This document shows, one piece after another, positions 33,802 to 45,800 of a stretch of DNA of 64,000 nucleotides. The stretch is from Yamagishiella unicocca (lineage: Eukaryota > Chlorophyta > Chlorophyceae > Chlamydomonadales > Volvocaceae). Made by a program: the position numbers and the translations under genes. The stretch lies in contig BDSL01000004.1 in NCBI GenBank assembly GCA_003116995.1, positions 930,001 through 994,000 of the forward strand, in the 5' to 3' direction. Each line of letters starts with the position of its first letter. The stretch's first letter is position 1. The notes under the pieces are model-generated. The model was not told the origin of the DNA. It did no database searches and saw only the letters and a list, made by a program, of their open reading frames with translations.

Positions 33802-36800
33802 TCAGGTTTGTCGGTGTTGTGGATGCTGCTGTAACGCCAGTCGTAATGTAGGCATAACTTCTTCCAGGCTAGTGCACCGCAACACCTCGAATAGTTGCGA
33901 CGCTAGGCGCTGATACCGTGGGAGCACCTCGTCTAACCGTCGCAACCTCGCAACAGCTTTGTCGGCCGCCTCCACCGCCGCCATTGCAGTGCGCGCGCCA
34001 TACAAAGCCATAAGCCTTTCCAACGCCGCCGACACCTCGACGCCAACGGTCGGGGCTGCTGACGCGGGCGGCGCCGCAGGCGACCCAGCGGCGCCCTTGA
34101 TGTAGTCTGACATGAGCTGCTCCCGTCCGCCCTTTGTAGCTGCGCTCCGCTGGCCAGCTGCGCCAACCTGTTCTGATGCATCCGCATCTCTATCGAAAAG
34201 CTCGCGCACTCGGGCCATGCAAGCAGAGGCACCTGTGTGTCCGACATCAGCGTTGGGGAAGCGACAGGGATATTGGGCGAGCCCTAATGACAGACTGGCC
34301 CAGTCCACGACGAAGTTTATTTCCAGAAAAATTTAGACAGGGTTGCGCGAGGGAGTTCGCACGTACAGCCGCCCTGCGGTGTTGATTGAAGCCAGCAGGA
34401 AGCCACACCGCCTGTACAACAACACACCTGTGTCCCCCGGCAGACCCAGCGTCGCTGCCAGCGCACGAGCGAAGTTGCGCTGCTCGTTGAGTGTAACGTA
34501 AAGCCGGTTCACCGCAGGCACGACGCCCTCCAGGGAGGGACAGTCGAAGAGGCGCATGAAGTGCGACACTAGGCGTGACAGCAGCTGCTCAGGCTGCGTC
34601 GCCAGGTGGTGTGACGCAGCAGCAAGCGACTCATGTGCCGTCAGCGCCACTGATTCCGCCTCAACGAGCTGCCGTACGCTCGTCAGGACGTCGCCAGGGC
34701 CGTGGATGGGTCTGCGGAAAAGCGGGAAAAATCAAGCAGCTGAATGAAGAAGGGTCTCGAACCAATAAACGCAAGCAAGCGCGTTGCGTCGAGGCAGCCG
34801 GTCGGCGAGGGTGCTTGGGTTTGACGGAAGCATTGATGAGGTAATGCGCCTTGCGCCTTTTGTGCTAGATGCGATTTCAAATGCGGCCGCTATGCGCACG
34901 GGCAGTGTGAAAAAACATGTGCATTTTGCATTTCCCGGCACTCACATCGACATGCCCTCCGCTCGAGAGGCTAGAGCCTCCGTGACAGCGCGCATGACGC
35001 CCCTCAGCTGCGCGCCCTCCTGCAGCAGCCCCAGCCAGACCTCCAGCACCTCCAGTACCTGCCCAGCAGCGGAGGAATGGAATCAGGAGGTTAATGGTAA
35101 CAATGAAGCATCCCGTACACAACGTTCCCTGTTGTTAGACTCGCTTGGAATAGAAACCCCGCTGCAGGCGGTGCCGGTTTCGGGCCAGGTGTATTGCCCT
35201 CGGCAGGGGTCGTTCTTCGCGCCTCACCCGACTTGGGTCCGTGGTGCCATCGATGTGTCTCGGAACGAACGCTGCGCCCTTCCGGTACACGCTCTCGCAC
35301 ACGGCGCCGATGAAGGCCTCCATCCTGGGTACGGCGCCCACCACACGCAGCGTCTTGCGAACCGCCGCTGGGAGCGTCGTGGCGTCCGACAGGTCCAGCT
35401 CGATGCACACATCCTGCATCACGGCAGAGGGCACAATGGCCGCAAACGCAGGGGGGAGGAGCCGCGCGGTGGCACCCCGCAGTTGCCGCTTGCGCGCCTC
35501 CTCAACACCGTTCCCAAGCCCGCTGCATCCCCCCCTACCTGCACCAGGTCCACCAGGACATCCTTGGGCCAATCCTCCAGCGCCCGCAGCCCCAGGCGAT
35601 GCAGCGAGCGGTCGCGGGCCATGCGCTGAGCGGTGGTCAGCAGAGTGCCTGCGGAAACCACAGCGAAGGCCTTTGCTGCGGAGGAGCTCGGTGCCCATGC
35701 ATCAGTGCGGGACATGTTTTCAACTGTGCCATGAGCATGCATGCTGGTTCCTCCGAAGGTGTACGGCGGAGGGGCCACAACCCGCAATGACGGAAGTAGC
35801 AACTATCCACCGACTGCAGACAGTAGCGATGGCAGGCAGCGTTCGCGTTAGGGGACCTGTAGGGCCTGGTCACGGTCGGCGCATGGCCATCACCCCAGCG
35901 CACCTGAGCTGCGGCCCTTGCCCGCCACCGCAAGGCTCAATGCCGTCTCGCCACCCTCTGCGTCCGCGCCCGCGCCGTTGGCAGCCGTGCTGCCCTTGAG
36001 CTGCAGCAACCGCTTCTCCATAATCTCCACTTCGCGCTTAAGGGCCCTGTGAACACGCAACAGGGTACGCTGGTCAAAACTCCTAGCACGAGTATATGTG
36101 TATCTGCGGCTGACTGGTGAACCTCCCACCTGGTCTCCTGAAGCGTGGGCCGACCGTCAAGCTCGTGTACCAGCGACTCGTTGTCCTCCTGCGGCATCGT
36201 ACGGCAAACCGTTGAACAAAGCGGCACCCTGTTCCGAAGAAACTGTTGGCTTTCAACAAGAGAAAAGTAGAGGCCATTGATGGCATTGAAGCCTCCTCCT
36301 TTATTATCAACCACCGGCGAACCGCAACCTCTCAAGTTGCAGATCCCTGGTTCGTCTCGCCCATTCGTGGTCAACGCGCCTCCCCGGCCGACCTTCATGT
36401 GCTCAGCCCGCCGCTCCGCCTCCGCCAGCCGCCGCTCTGCCGCACGGGCCGCCTCCGCCGCCTCCGACCGAGCTCTGTCAACCTCGCGCTGCAGGTCCGC
36501 GCAGCGCCGTTCCAACATGATAACGCGAGCCTGGTGAAGCCGGACCGAGGTATGGTGGCGCGGGAGCGGAGGTGAAAGAGGTCAATCACTCGCGGGTTGC
36601 GTCGTTGTAATAACCGCACCCACATCAACCCAAGGAAGGCTGCACTGGCCGTATTGACCAGCACAACGGATGCGCTGGTTCGAGGTCGGGAGCAACTTCG
36701 AGGCTGGGCCAGCCTTGCGGGCCAAACCGACGGGTCCTGGCGCCATCTCCGGGCCGTCGCAAACCTACACTCCCCACCCTAGCTACTGCCGCCCCCTGCA

Positions 36801-39800
36801 TTTGACCCGCCTCTTTTGCTACCACGACCACGGCCTTTACATGTACGAAAGTACTGTTGCACCCCGCGCTTGATATCAAGCCCGCGCTCACCTGCATATC
36901 CGCCAGCTCCTGCGGGGTGCGCCAGCTCCCCGCGCGGTCCTTGAGCGCAATGTGGTTCTGCGCCTCACGCAGCTGGTCGGCCAGGCTGCGGACCTGGGGG
37001 CCGAGGGCGCGCCAGGAAGTGAGGGATGAAGCGGAGCCGCACCGCCTCTCACTGCGCTGAGTGGCGGGGCAGCAGCAAGCAGTGCACGCAGCGCACCCAG
37101 TGCTACCTGCAGGCCGGGAATGCAACCTCGGGGCCGCACCGTAATGACCTCGATGATAGCCAGCAGCCGCATCCCCTCCGGGCACCTCCCTCACCTCTGC
37201 CCGGTACGCGGCCAGCTCCTGCTCCGCAGCCTCACGCCGCGTCTCGTACAGCCCCACAACCTCAACAGGCCGCAGCTCCCGCGCCGCCGCCGCCATGGCG
37301 CCAGCGGCCCGAGCGCCCTGCTGCTGCCCCCCGGCCCCTGGGGTGCCGCCACCCGAGCCACCCGCCGCCGGCCCCATCGTCGCCGCGAAGGCCGTGCGAA
37401 TGCGTCCGTACGCTGCCTTGTCCCGGGCTACCCGCCGCTCCTCGTGGGCGACCTTCTCCGCCAGGGCACCCCGCAGCTTGTCCAGGGTGGCCTCACGGCT
37501 GCGGAAGGCATGCTCCAGCTGGCCAGGGGTAGCGGGGGAATTGGTTTACTTGTGTTTGCGGTGGTAGGTGTCACAGTAAGCGATTGTTCGCAAGGAGGAT
37601 GCGGGTGTAAGCGCCTTGACTTCCCCCCTAGGCGATTTGGGTTACGTCGGATGGGTCAGCTGTGCGAACGCGGTGCAGAGGCTGTGGGTAGACGGGCAGC
37701 TTGGAGCCGCCCAGCTGCACGGCCCGAAACACCATGTGTCATGGACGGCAAGCCCAGCCGTAGGATCCCGACCCACCCGGGAAAGCAACATTCCACAAAC
37801 ATCCACCAGCACCCACCTGCGCATACCGCATCCGAATGCCCCCGAGCTGGCTGTCCAGCCGACGCGCAGCCTCCTCGGCCCGTCCAGCTCGCTCCTCCGC
37901 CGCTACCGCCGCCTCGGCGTCCCCCGCGCGGCTGTAGCCCGCCAGCCGCTGCAGCCCCTCCAGCTGGCGCTCCTTGGCCACCAGCTCGCTCTGCGCGCCG
38001 TGGGTTAGCGTGAGGAGGTTAGCGGCCCACAGGGTTGGAAGAGCGTGTAGCTGGCCCGGAGGGGCGGGGCCGGGTACCTTGATGGCAGCATGTGCCTACT
38101 TGCTTAATACCAGTGTGGGCGAAGGAGTCCCGTCCCAGCCCAGAACGGTGCCATAGGAGACCATCCCGCCGTGTGGTGTTGATGGAGTGGCCCCCTATGG
38201 CATGCGCTATTGAACCCCGTGTGCATCACGAGCGTGGCAAGATGGCAACCACCAGGCAGTCATTCACTCCGGCGAGTGCCGCCGCCATCACACCCAACCC
38301 AGTGCGGCACCCTACCGCGAGGCAAGCTGCTCCTGTCCCCGCTGGCTGGGGCGTACCGACCGCCCATCCGGCCGACAGCCCATACTTCACCCCTCGCAGA
38401 CCCGCCACCTCAGACCCCACGCACCTCGAGCTGTGTGATCCGGGCTCTGGCAGTGGCCAGCGCCGCCTCGGCCCGCGACGCTGCCTCCTTGAGCGTCGAG
38501 GCCTCGCGACCCGCCACCGCCACCGCGGTGTTGCTCTGGTCCCGGCCCGCGTCCAGCTGCCGAGTCAGGCGCTCGAACTCGCGCTCGCGGGACTGCCAGT
38601 ATGGGAGGAGCGGACCCGGGAGGAGACAAGCTTAAGCAGGCGCCACAGGGCTTCAGCTTTCCAAGCCAGCAGACAAAGACAGTGATGTGCGGCTGCGTGG
38701 GATGCTATTACTGGGTATGTTTGGGTTTTAGGTTAGGAGAAACCCACCTTGACCTGCCCCTCCAGCTGCACGGCACGCTGCCGCTCCAAAGCCAGATCCC
38801 CCTCCAGCTTGCGCATGGCCTCCTCGCACTGCAGTGACGGGAGCAGGGCGAGGCGCACATGTCTCATCACGGGGCCTGCACCACGCGACGGACTTCTCCT
38901 GAGGTTCCGCAGCTAACCGCACATAACCTGACTGGTGGTGTTAGTATTTGCAGGTTACATTCCGACTGAATCTTCAGGCAGGCCGCACCTGGCGCCGCTG
39001 CCCGGCCGCCTGCGCCTCAGCCGCCTGCGCCGCCTCCATCGCGCCGCGCAGGGTCGTCAGCTGGCGGTCTCGGCTGCGTAGGAGCTGCGCCAGCTTGGTG
39101 GCCTGCTGCCGCATGGTCCCCAGGTCGCCCTCCACCCGGCGGACGAAGTCATCAGAGCTGGACACCTGTGGGTGGGGTGGCGGTGTGTGGCGGTGTTGAG
39201 GGCACACCGGTGACCCGACAAAGGAGGCAAGGTATGTGCTGGTTGGAGGGGCATTTCGGACGCCCGTTTGAGCAGGGCCGGTGTGGGCCGGTGTGCGGTA
39301 GCTGGAGCGGAGGGGTCGCTTAATGGGCTGGCAACACCTGCTCCGTGCCAAGATTCAGCAGCGCACTAGCCGGCCAATACTCGTGGCCAAAATGGGCCAG
39401 GGCCTTGCCAAGCGAAGCAACTATGGTCGATGTTCATGACCGGCCGACCCCTCCTGCAGCCGCCTCGGGCGCTTTGTGTACCTGCGTCGTGGCCTGCGCC
39501 TCCGCAGCAGCCAGCAGCCGCTGCAGGCGCTGCGTGTCCTGCTCCCGCGCCGCCAGGCTGGCCTCGAGCTTGGACAGCCGGCTGCGGGAGGAAGCCAGCT
39601 CGGTGGCCACCTGGCGGGCCGCCTCATCGGAACGCTGGGCTCGGAGCGCCGCGTCCACCTGAGAGGCACAACCCGGTGAGGTGAGGCAGGCGGCGGGAAA
39701 AGGAAGCTGGTATGCTAGTGTCCTTGATGACCGTCCAAGGAAAAGCTGGCGGGGATATGGTTGCGCCGGGAGCTCTTTCGGTACCATCAACCATTGGTTG

Positions 39801-42800
39801 GACCAATGGGGGAGGGCCGGTAGTGCGCAATGCGTGTTGTAACACACAGGGATATGACAGTAGTCAGTGCCGCCATGGCCCGAGGCAACTACCCTGCCGC
39901 CTCCACACACATAGACCCAGAGCCGCGCACTGCTCTCACCTCAGACACTTTGCTCTGGTCCACCACCCTGGTCAGCCGCTGCACCTCCTTGGCATGGCCG
40001 CGCGCGGCGGCCTCCAGCTCCGAGATGCGAGCGCGCACCGATGACAGCTCGCCGTCAAGCTGTACGACAGATGCCTCTGCCGTACGCTGCCGCGCCGCCG
40101 CCGCCGCCTCGGCGCCTTTGGCCTGTGTAGGCGTGTACGCCAGTGGGCGGGCCGCGAGTCAGCCGAGAGAAGGTGGCCGGGCCGGGGGTCAACTGATCAC
40201 CATTGACAGCGTGAAGAATGCTGTCCCACCAGCAGCCCTGCCCTACCGGCACCCATCCTTCGGTCCTCCGCCCCCTCTCGCCACTTGCCTGCTCTGCTTG
40301 CTTCTCGGCGCGCTCCAACTCCCGCTCCCGAGCCCGCACCGCCCCCTCCGCCTGCGCCAGCCGCTGCTTCAGCCCCGCCGCGTCTGCCTCCAGCCGTCTG
40401 GCCGTCGCCTCCGCCTCCGTCTGCCGCATGGCCGCCTCCGCTGACGCGGTCTGCGCCACCTCCAGCGCTCGCGCCTGCCGCTCCGCCTCCCGCTCCCGGG
40501 TGCGGATGAGCCCCTCCGCCTGCGTCAGACGCAGCCGCAGCTGCGAGGGAGAACGCAGGTAGACCCGGCGCGTGGTTGGGCGATGTCATTAGCGCATGTG
40601 GCGAAGAAACCGCATTGCCCCTAGCCCGGAGAAGGATTTTCCACAACACACGTGCCCCAGCAGGATGAGGCGCAGCTGACACGCACTCCACGCACACCGT
40701 TGGTAACTTCCTCAACGCATATCCACTCCAGCCAGGGCCCCGCCACAGTCACCCCGCCCCGGCTCACCGTCCCCTATTCCATCCACACACCCGCTTTCCC
40801 CCAACCAACTGCAGCTCCCTACCTCCGCCGCCTCCCCGTCCAGCCGACGCGCCACGTCCTCCGTCCGCCCCGCCACCGCGTTGGCCTCGTGCTCCGCACT
40901 CCTCTGCGCCTCCAGCGCCCGGGACAGCGTCGCCAGCTCCCGCTCGCGACCCCGCAGAGCCTCACCCAGCTGCGCCGCGCGCTGCCGCCCTGCCGCCAGC
41001 TCGCCCTCCAGCCGCGTCACCGCCGCGCCTGCGTCTGCCAGGCGCCGCGCCGCGTCCGCCTCCGCCGCACGCGCTGCGTCGACCTGCCGAGCACTGCGCT
41101 CCAGCTCGCGGTCCTTGGCGCGCATCTGGCCGTCAAGCTGTAGGACGCGCTGCCGCAGCGCCGCCGCCTCGGCGTCCTGCTGGCGGACGGCCTCCTCGGA
41201 CTTGGCGGCCTGGGGGGAGGACGTCGACGCACACGTGCCCATTTTTTAGGGAGTGGGATACTTGCAGAGGGCTGTTACCGGTAGATGATGGCTGAGGGAT
41301 TGCCGCCACGCAAACAGCGGCTGTCTTAGCACCCAACACTAGATTTAAATTCAAACCTCCGACGCCTTTGGCCCGCTGCCACACACCTGCGCTGCTCTGG
41401 GCTGGGATTCAGTCTGCTTGCCCCTGTTTGGTGCGCAAAGTTTGGTAAAAAAATAAGGGAAACTAGGTCCCCTGGGTAACGCACCTGCGCCGTCCGCTCG
41501 AACTCAGCCGTCTTGAGCGCCTCTAGCTGCCGGTTCAGCCGCTCCACCGCAGCATCGCGCGCGCGTATCACGCCCTCCAGCGCCGACACGCGGCCCCGCG
41601 CAGCCGTCAGCTGCCCGTCCAGCCGCCGGGCCGCCTCCTCCACCGCCGTCTGCCGTCTGGCCACCTCCGCGTCCCCCGCCTTGAGCCCCTCCACCACCCG
41701 TACCAGCCGCTCCTGTTCGCGCTCCTTCACCCTGCGGCCGCCACCACGGACACCAGTCTGAGCGCTTGCACGGTAAGTGAGGACCGGCCTCACTCGCCCG
41801 CCAGCCTTAATCCTCAGCCCTTTCCTCATGTGACCTCAACCGCGCGCACACACCCTTTCCCGTCTTATAACTGTTGGGCCACCCCAACATTTCCTTGCGC
41901 CCACTGATCGCAACTCCGCATTTCCTTGCGCCCACTACTCGCAACTCCGCACTCCCTTGCGCCTACTAATCGCTCTCTTTTTTCATTACTTTTCAGTGCC
42001 GATCTAGGGGTTTCCTCTCGTACACCTCGCAATTCCGTCCGCTCCGGCGCTCGTCGTGCAGCACCAGACTTCACGCACCTGACGTGCCCTTCCAGGCTCA
42101 GCACCTTGCCCCTCGCTGCCGCCAGGTCCGCCTCACCCTTGGCGGCCGCCTCCTCCGACTTGGCCAGCTTGGAGGCCAGCTGCGGCGGCCGAGCGCAAGG
42201 AGCACTGGTGACGGTGAGTGTGCGGAGTGAGGAGCGCTGGCACAGCTAGCAACCTCACTTGATCTGCCACCAATGTACTCCGTCAACAACGCAGGGAGCA
42301 GAATGGAACGGGACGTGTCCGGCAAACAAACCAGCGCCCTCATTGCCGCCACTAGCAGGCATCTCACCGCCGTTCACCAGGACGACACTGACACCGCCCG
42401 GCTCGGGTACTAGTGCAGCTACAGGCACGCATGCTCGCACCCCGGCCCCCATACTAATTCCTCCACCCCGCAGTCCAGCCCACGGCCCCGCCGCCCACCT
42501 CGTGCGCCTCCGTCCGCAGCGCCTCCGCCGTGCGCCCCAGCTTGTCGCACTCCTTATCGCGCCCCTTGAGCGCCGCCTCTAGCTGCAGTACCCGCAGCCG
42601 CAGAGACGTAAAGTCGTTCTCGAGCTTGCGAGAGCCTGGTTGGAGCCGGAGGGGGCCAGGACCACCAGGCACGGAGCGGCAGTATATTGGGGAGACCGTA
42701 AGCAGCGTATGAGGAAATACGCCTTCTGGAGGATGGACAGCCACGGTGGACGCGCCGAGCTCATTGCACGATCGAAGCTCTGATCCCTCTTTTTGCGCCG

Positions 42801-45800
42801 CACCGCCCCAAAACCCATCACCGGCTCCAAGCACCCTCTGTCCTAACTTCCCTTCCCCGCCAGTTTCCTACTCTCCGTTTTTAACCCTATGTCGTGTAAC
42901 CGGGTCCTCTCACCACCCCCGCCCGCCAGCTCGGCACGCACCCTCCGCCGTCTTGGCGTGCTTGAGCCAGGCCTCCACCTCGGCGCCCTGCGTCTGACGC
43001 AGCAGCTCCGCCAGCTTCGCGAGCTCCCGTTCGCGGGTGCGCAGCGCACCCTCCGCCTGCGTCAGCCGCACCTTGGTGGCCGTAAGCTCCGACTCAAGCT
43101 TGACGGACACGTCCTCAGCCACCTACGCGAAGGGGTTCCGGCGACCGGTGCTTCGCCACATGAAGATCAGCCGACAAGAAAAGGATCGAACCCGGTGCAG
43201 TGCTCGGCGCGCTATGCTGGGTACGTAGGACCACGGCCTTGCTACGACAGACGGGTCATGGAGCACGTGCGTGTACGATAGGCATGCAGTTAGGTCCAGG
43301 GTCTGCGCACCCTCGCTCGCTCCCGCTCCGCGGCCTTGCCCGCCTCCTTCTCGTCCTTGACCCGCGACACGTCACGATCCTTGGCACGGACCACGTGCTC
43401 CAGCTGTGTGACGCGGTTGCGGGAGTTGGCAAGCTCGGTCCCAAGGATACGGCAGTCGTCCTCCAGCCGGTAAACCTCCTCGTACGCGCTGGAGCGTAGG
43501 GCCTTATGTTGATGGTGGTGGCGGTGACGGGGGAAGTGGCAGGGCAGGGGGCACGGGGCATGGTCGGGGTTAGGCTAGACGATGGATCAAGTGAGATGGG
43601 GCAACCCCCATGAGCCTGTGCCGCTTGGCCCGACACCTCGTGCCATCTGCTCCCCGCCCCTGCCCACCTCCGCCTCCGACCGCTGCTTCTCCAGCTCCTG
43701 CCGGGCTGCTCGCATCGCCCCCTCCAGTTCCTTGACCTTGCTGCGCAGCGCCACCGCCTCGGTCTCCACCCTCCGCGCCGCCTCCTCTGCGGCCGCGCTG
43801 CGCTCCTGCGCCACCAATGTGGCGGCTGCCTCGCACGCCTTGATCTGCTGCAGGGCCTCGCGCATGACGACCACATCGCGCTCGCGCTGGCGGAGCGCCT
43901 GGACGGAGGAGCGGCAGAGTTGGGAGAAACGGGGCATGGGACGCAGTGTGTGGGAGCCCGAATACTGTACAACGAAATTCCCTGGCTGCCCTCCTTCTCA
44001 TCCTCCTTCTCCGCACCCTCGAGCAGTCTGGCCCCTCGCCCCCAGGCCACCCGCCCTCCCGCTCTCCGCGCGTGCGGGCTGCCGCCCACCTGCTCCAGCT
44101 GCCCAACCCTCGCCCGCGCCGCCGTGAGCTCCATATCCAGGCGCCGTGCCGCACTCTCCGACTCGTACGCCCGGTCCAGCGCGTTGGCCTGGCTGTCCTC
44201 CGCCTGGCCCACCACCACCTCCTGAGGGCGGCCAAAAGGTTGGTGCTTAAGGGTCGAAGTTGAGCGCGCATCCAGGGGGCGTGCATCAGGTGGACAGGAG
44301 CAGGCGTAGATTATCGAATTGTGGGCCGAAAGATGCCGGGCGCCGAACCTTGGTCGTCTTGAGCTTTTCCACCTCCTTGTCCCGGGTGCGCAGCAGCGCC
44401 TCCAGCTGCGCGACTCGCTGCCTCAGCGCCGCGCCCTCCACGTCCGCGGTGTAGCTGCTGGCGGACTGCAAGCCGGTGATGGTGGCGCGAAGCGACCGGA
44501 TCTGCAGTGGGCGCCGGCCCCCGGGAAGAAGAGGAGTGGACGACGAGCAGGCAGCAGCATGTCAGACGGCAGTTGCCGCCAGGACGCCAAGCGGCCACGG
44601 GTGTGGATGAGGGCCATGAGGGGGCACGGGCTGCACAGGGAGAGTGAGGGAGCACTGAATGGAAGGAGCAATCGTTTAGGTCTGTCCTGCAGTAGTAGGC
44701 CGCCAGGCGCCCTCGTCGCACGCACCCTAATCAGGCAAAACTTCCCCACTATATATGGTCGCGACGCGGCGTACTTCCTCCGTCTTGGCGCCCGAGTCCA
44801 GCTCTGCCTCCCGCAGCGACTCCTTCAGCTTAGCGACCTCAGATCGCAGCCGCCCCAGCTGCGCCGTGTGGCGCGCCTCAACCTGCGCAGACCAGGCGGG
44901 TGACGAGAATTGGACAGGTTGGGGGGCGCTGACGAACGTGGCGGAGCGCGCACGAACAAGTTCTCTATCACACTTCCGCGCTGACGGCCTACTCGACACC
45001 GTATGGCAGCCCGGATCTTAGCGCAAAGGGCAAGGCAACATCTGCCCAAGTCACCTTTGGCATCTGCTGCGACGATACGTCCGCCAGATCCCGCCTTGCC
45101 CGCTCCGCCGCCGTCCGTGCCGCATTCACTTCGCGCTTCAGCTCCCTTTTGAGTATGCAGCCGCGAAGCACCACCACCACCACCACATGACGGACGCCAG
45201 GCCAGCCGCAAGAGGTCGCATACGTCGGTGGAAGTACGAGCGGGGCAATTACGGAACAAGCATGCGTATGTAGTAGTTCGGACAGCACCATGCCATGTCA
45301 TGTGGGTCGCGTGCGCGTATGCGCTTGGGAAGCACCCTCAAGCCACCACCAAGTTACACATACACTCGCTTTCACCGCGGCCCGCACCCCATCCCAACCT
45401 CCAGCCGCAGCCCATCCCAGCGGCCCCCAGCCCCACGCACCGCATGGCCGCCTCCTGCTGCTCTGCCATCCGCCCCGACTGCTCAGTCGCAGCCAGCAAC
45501 TCCGCCACCAGCCGGTTGCGCCGCATGTACTGCTCCAGCACGCTGCTCAGGCAGCGGTGGAGCGAGGCCGGCTCGGGCACTGGCGGGGCCTGCGTGGGCG
45601 CCGGCGCCATCACCAGCCCGCCGAACCCCGCGTCGCGAAGCTGCCTGTTCAGGCGCTCCCAGTCCACCGGGCCAACCGCTGCTACGAGGCCGGCGGGGTC
45701 GTGAGCTTCCGCCGGCGGCGCTGCTGGCGGCAGATCACCGGGAGCTCTTCGCAGCCCCCAAAGCGATGGCGGTTGCCCCGCTGCTGCCGGGCCGCCGGGG

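Noticed and set aside
43183..43193. B-box-like GGGTTCGATCC (minus strand) in a CEP70-like intron; a similar GGGCTCGATCC (minus strand) at 28906-28916
   Set aside because: No cloverleaf at either site. The two flanks share only about 20 bases, too little to claim a tRNA-derived SINE.
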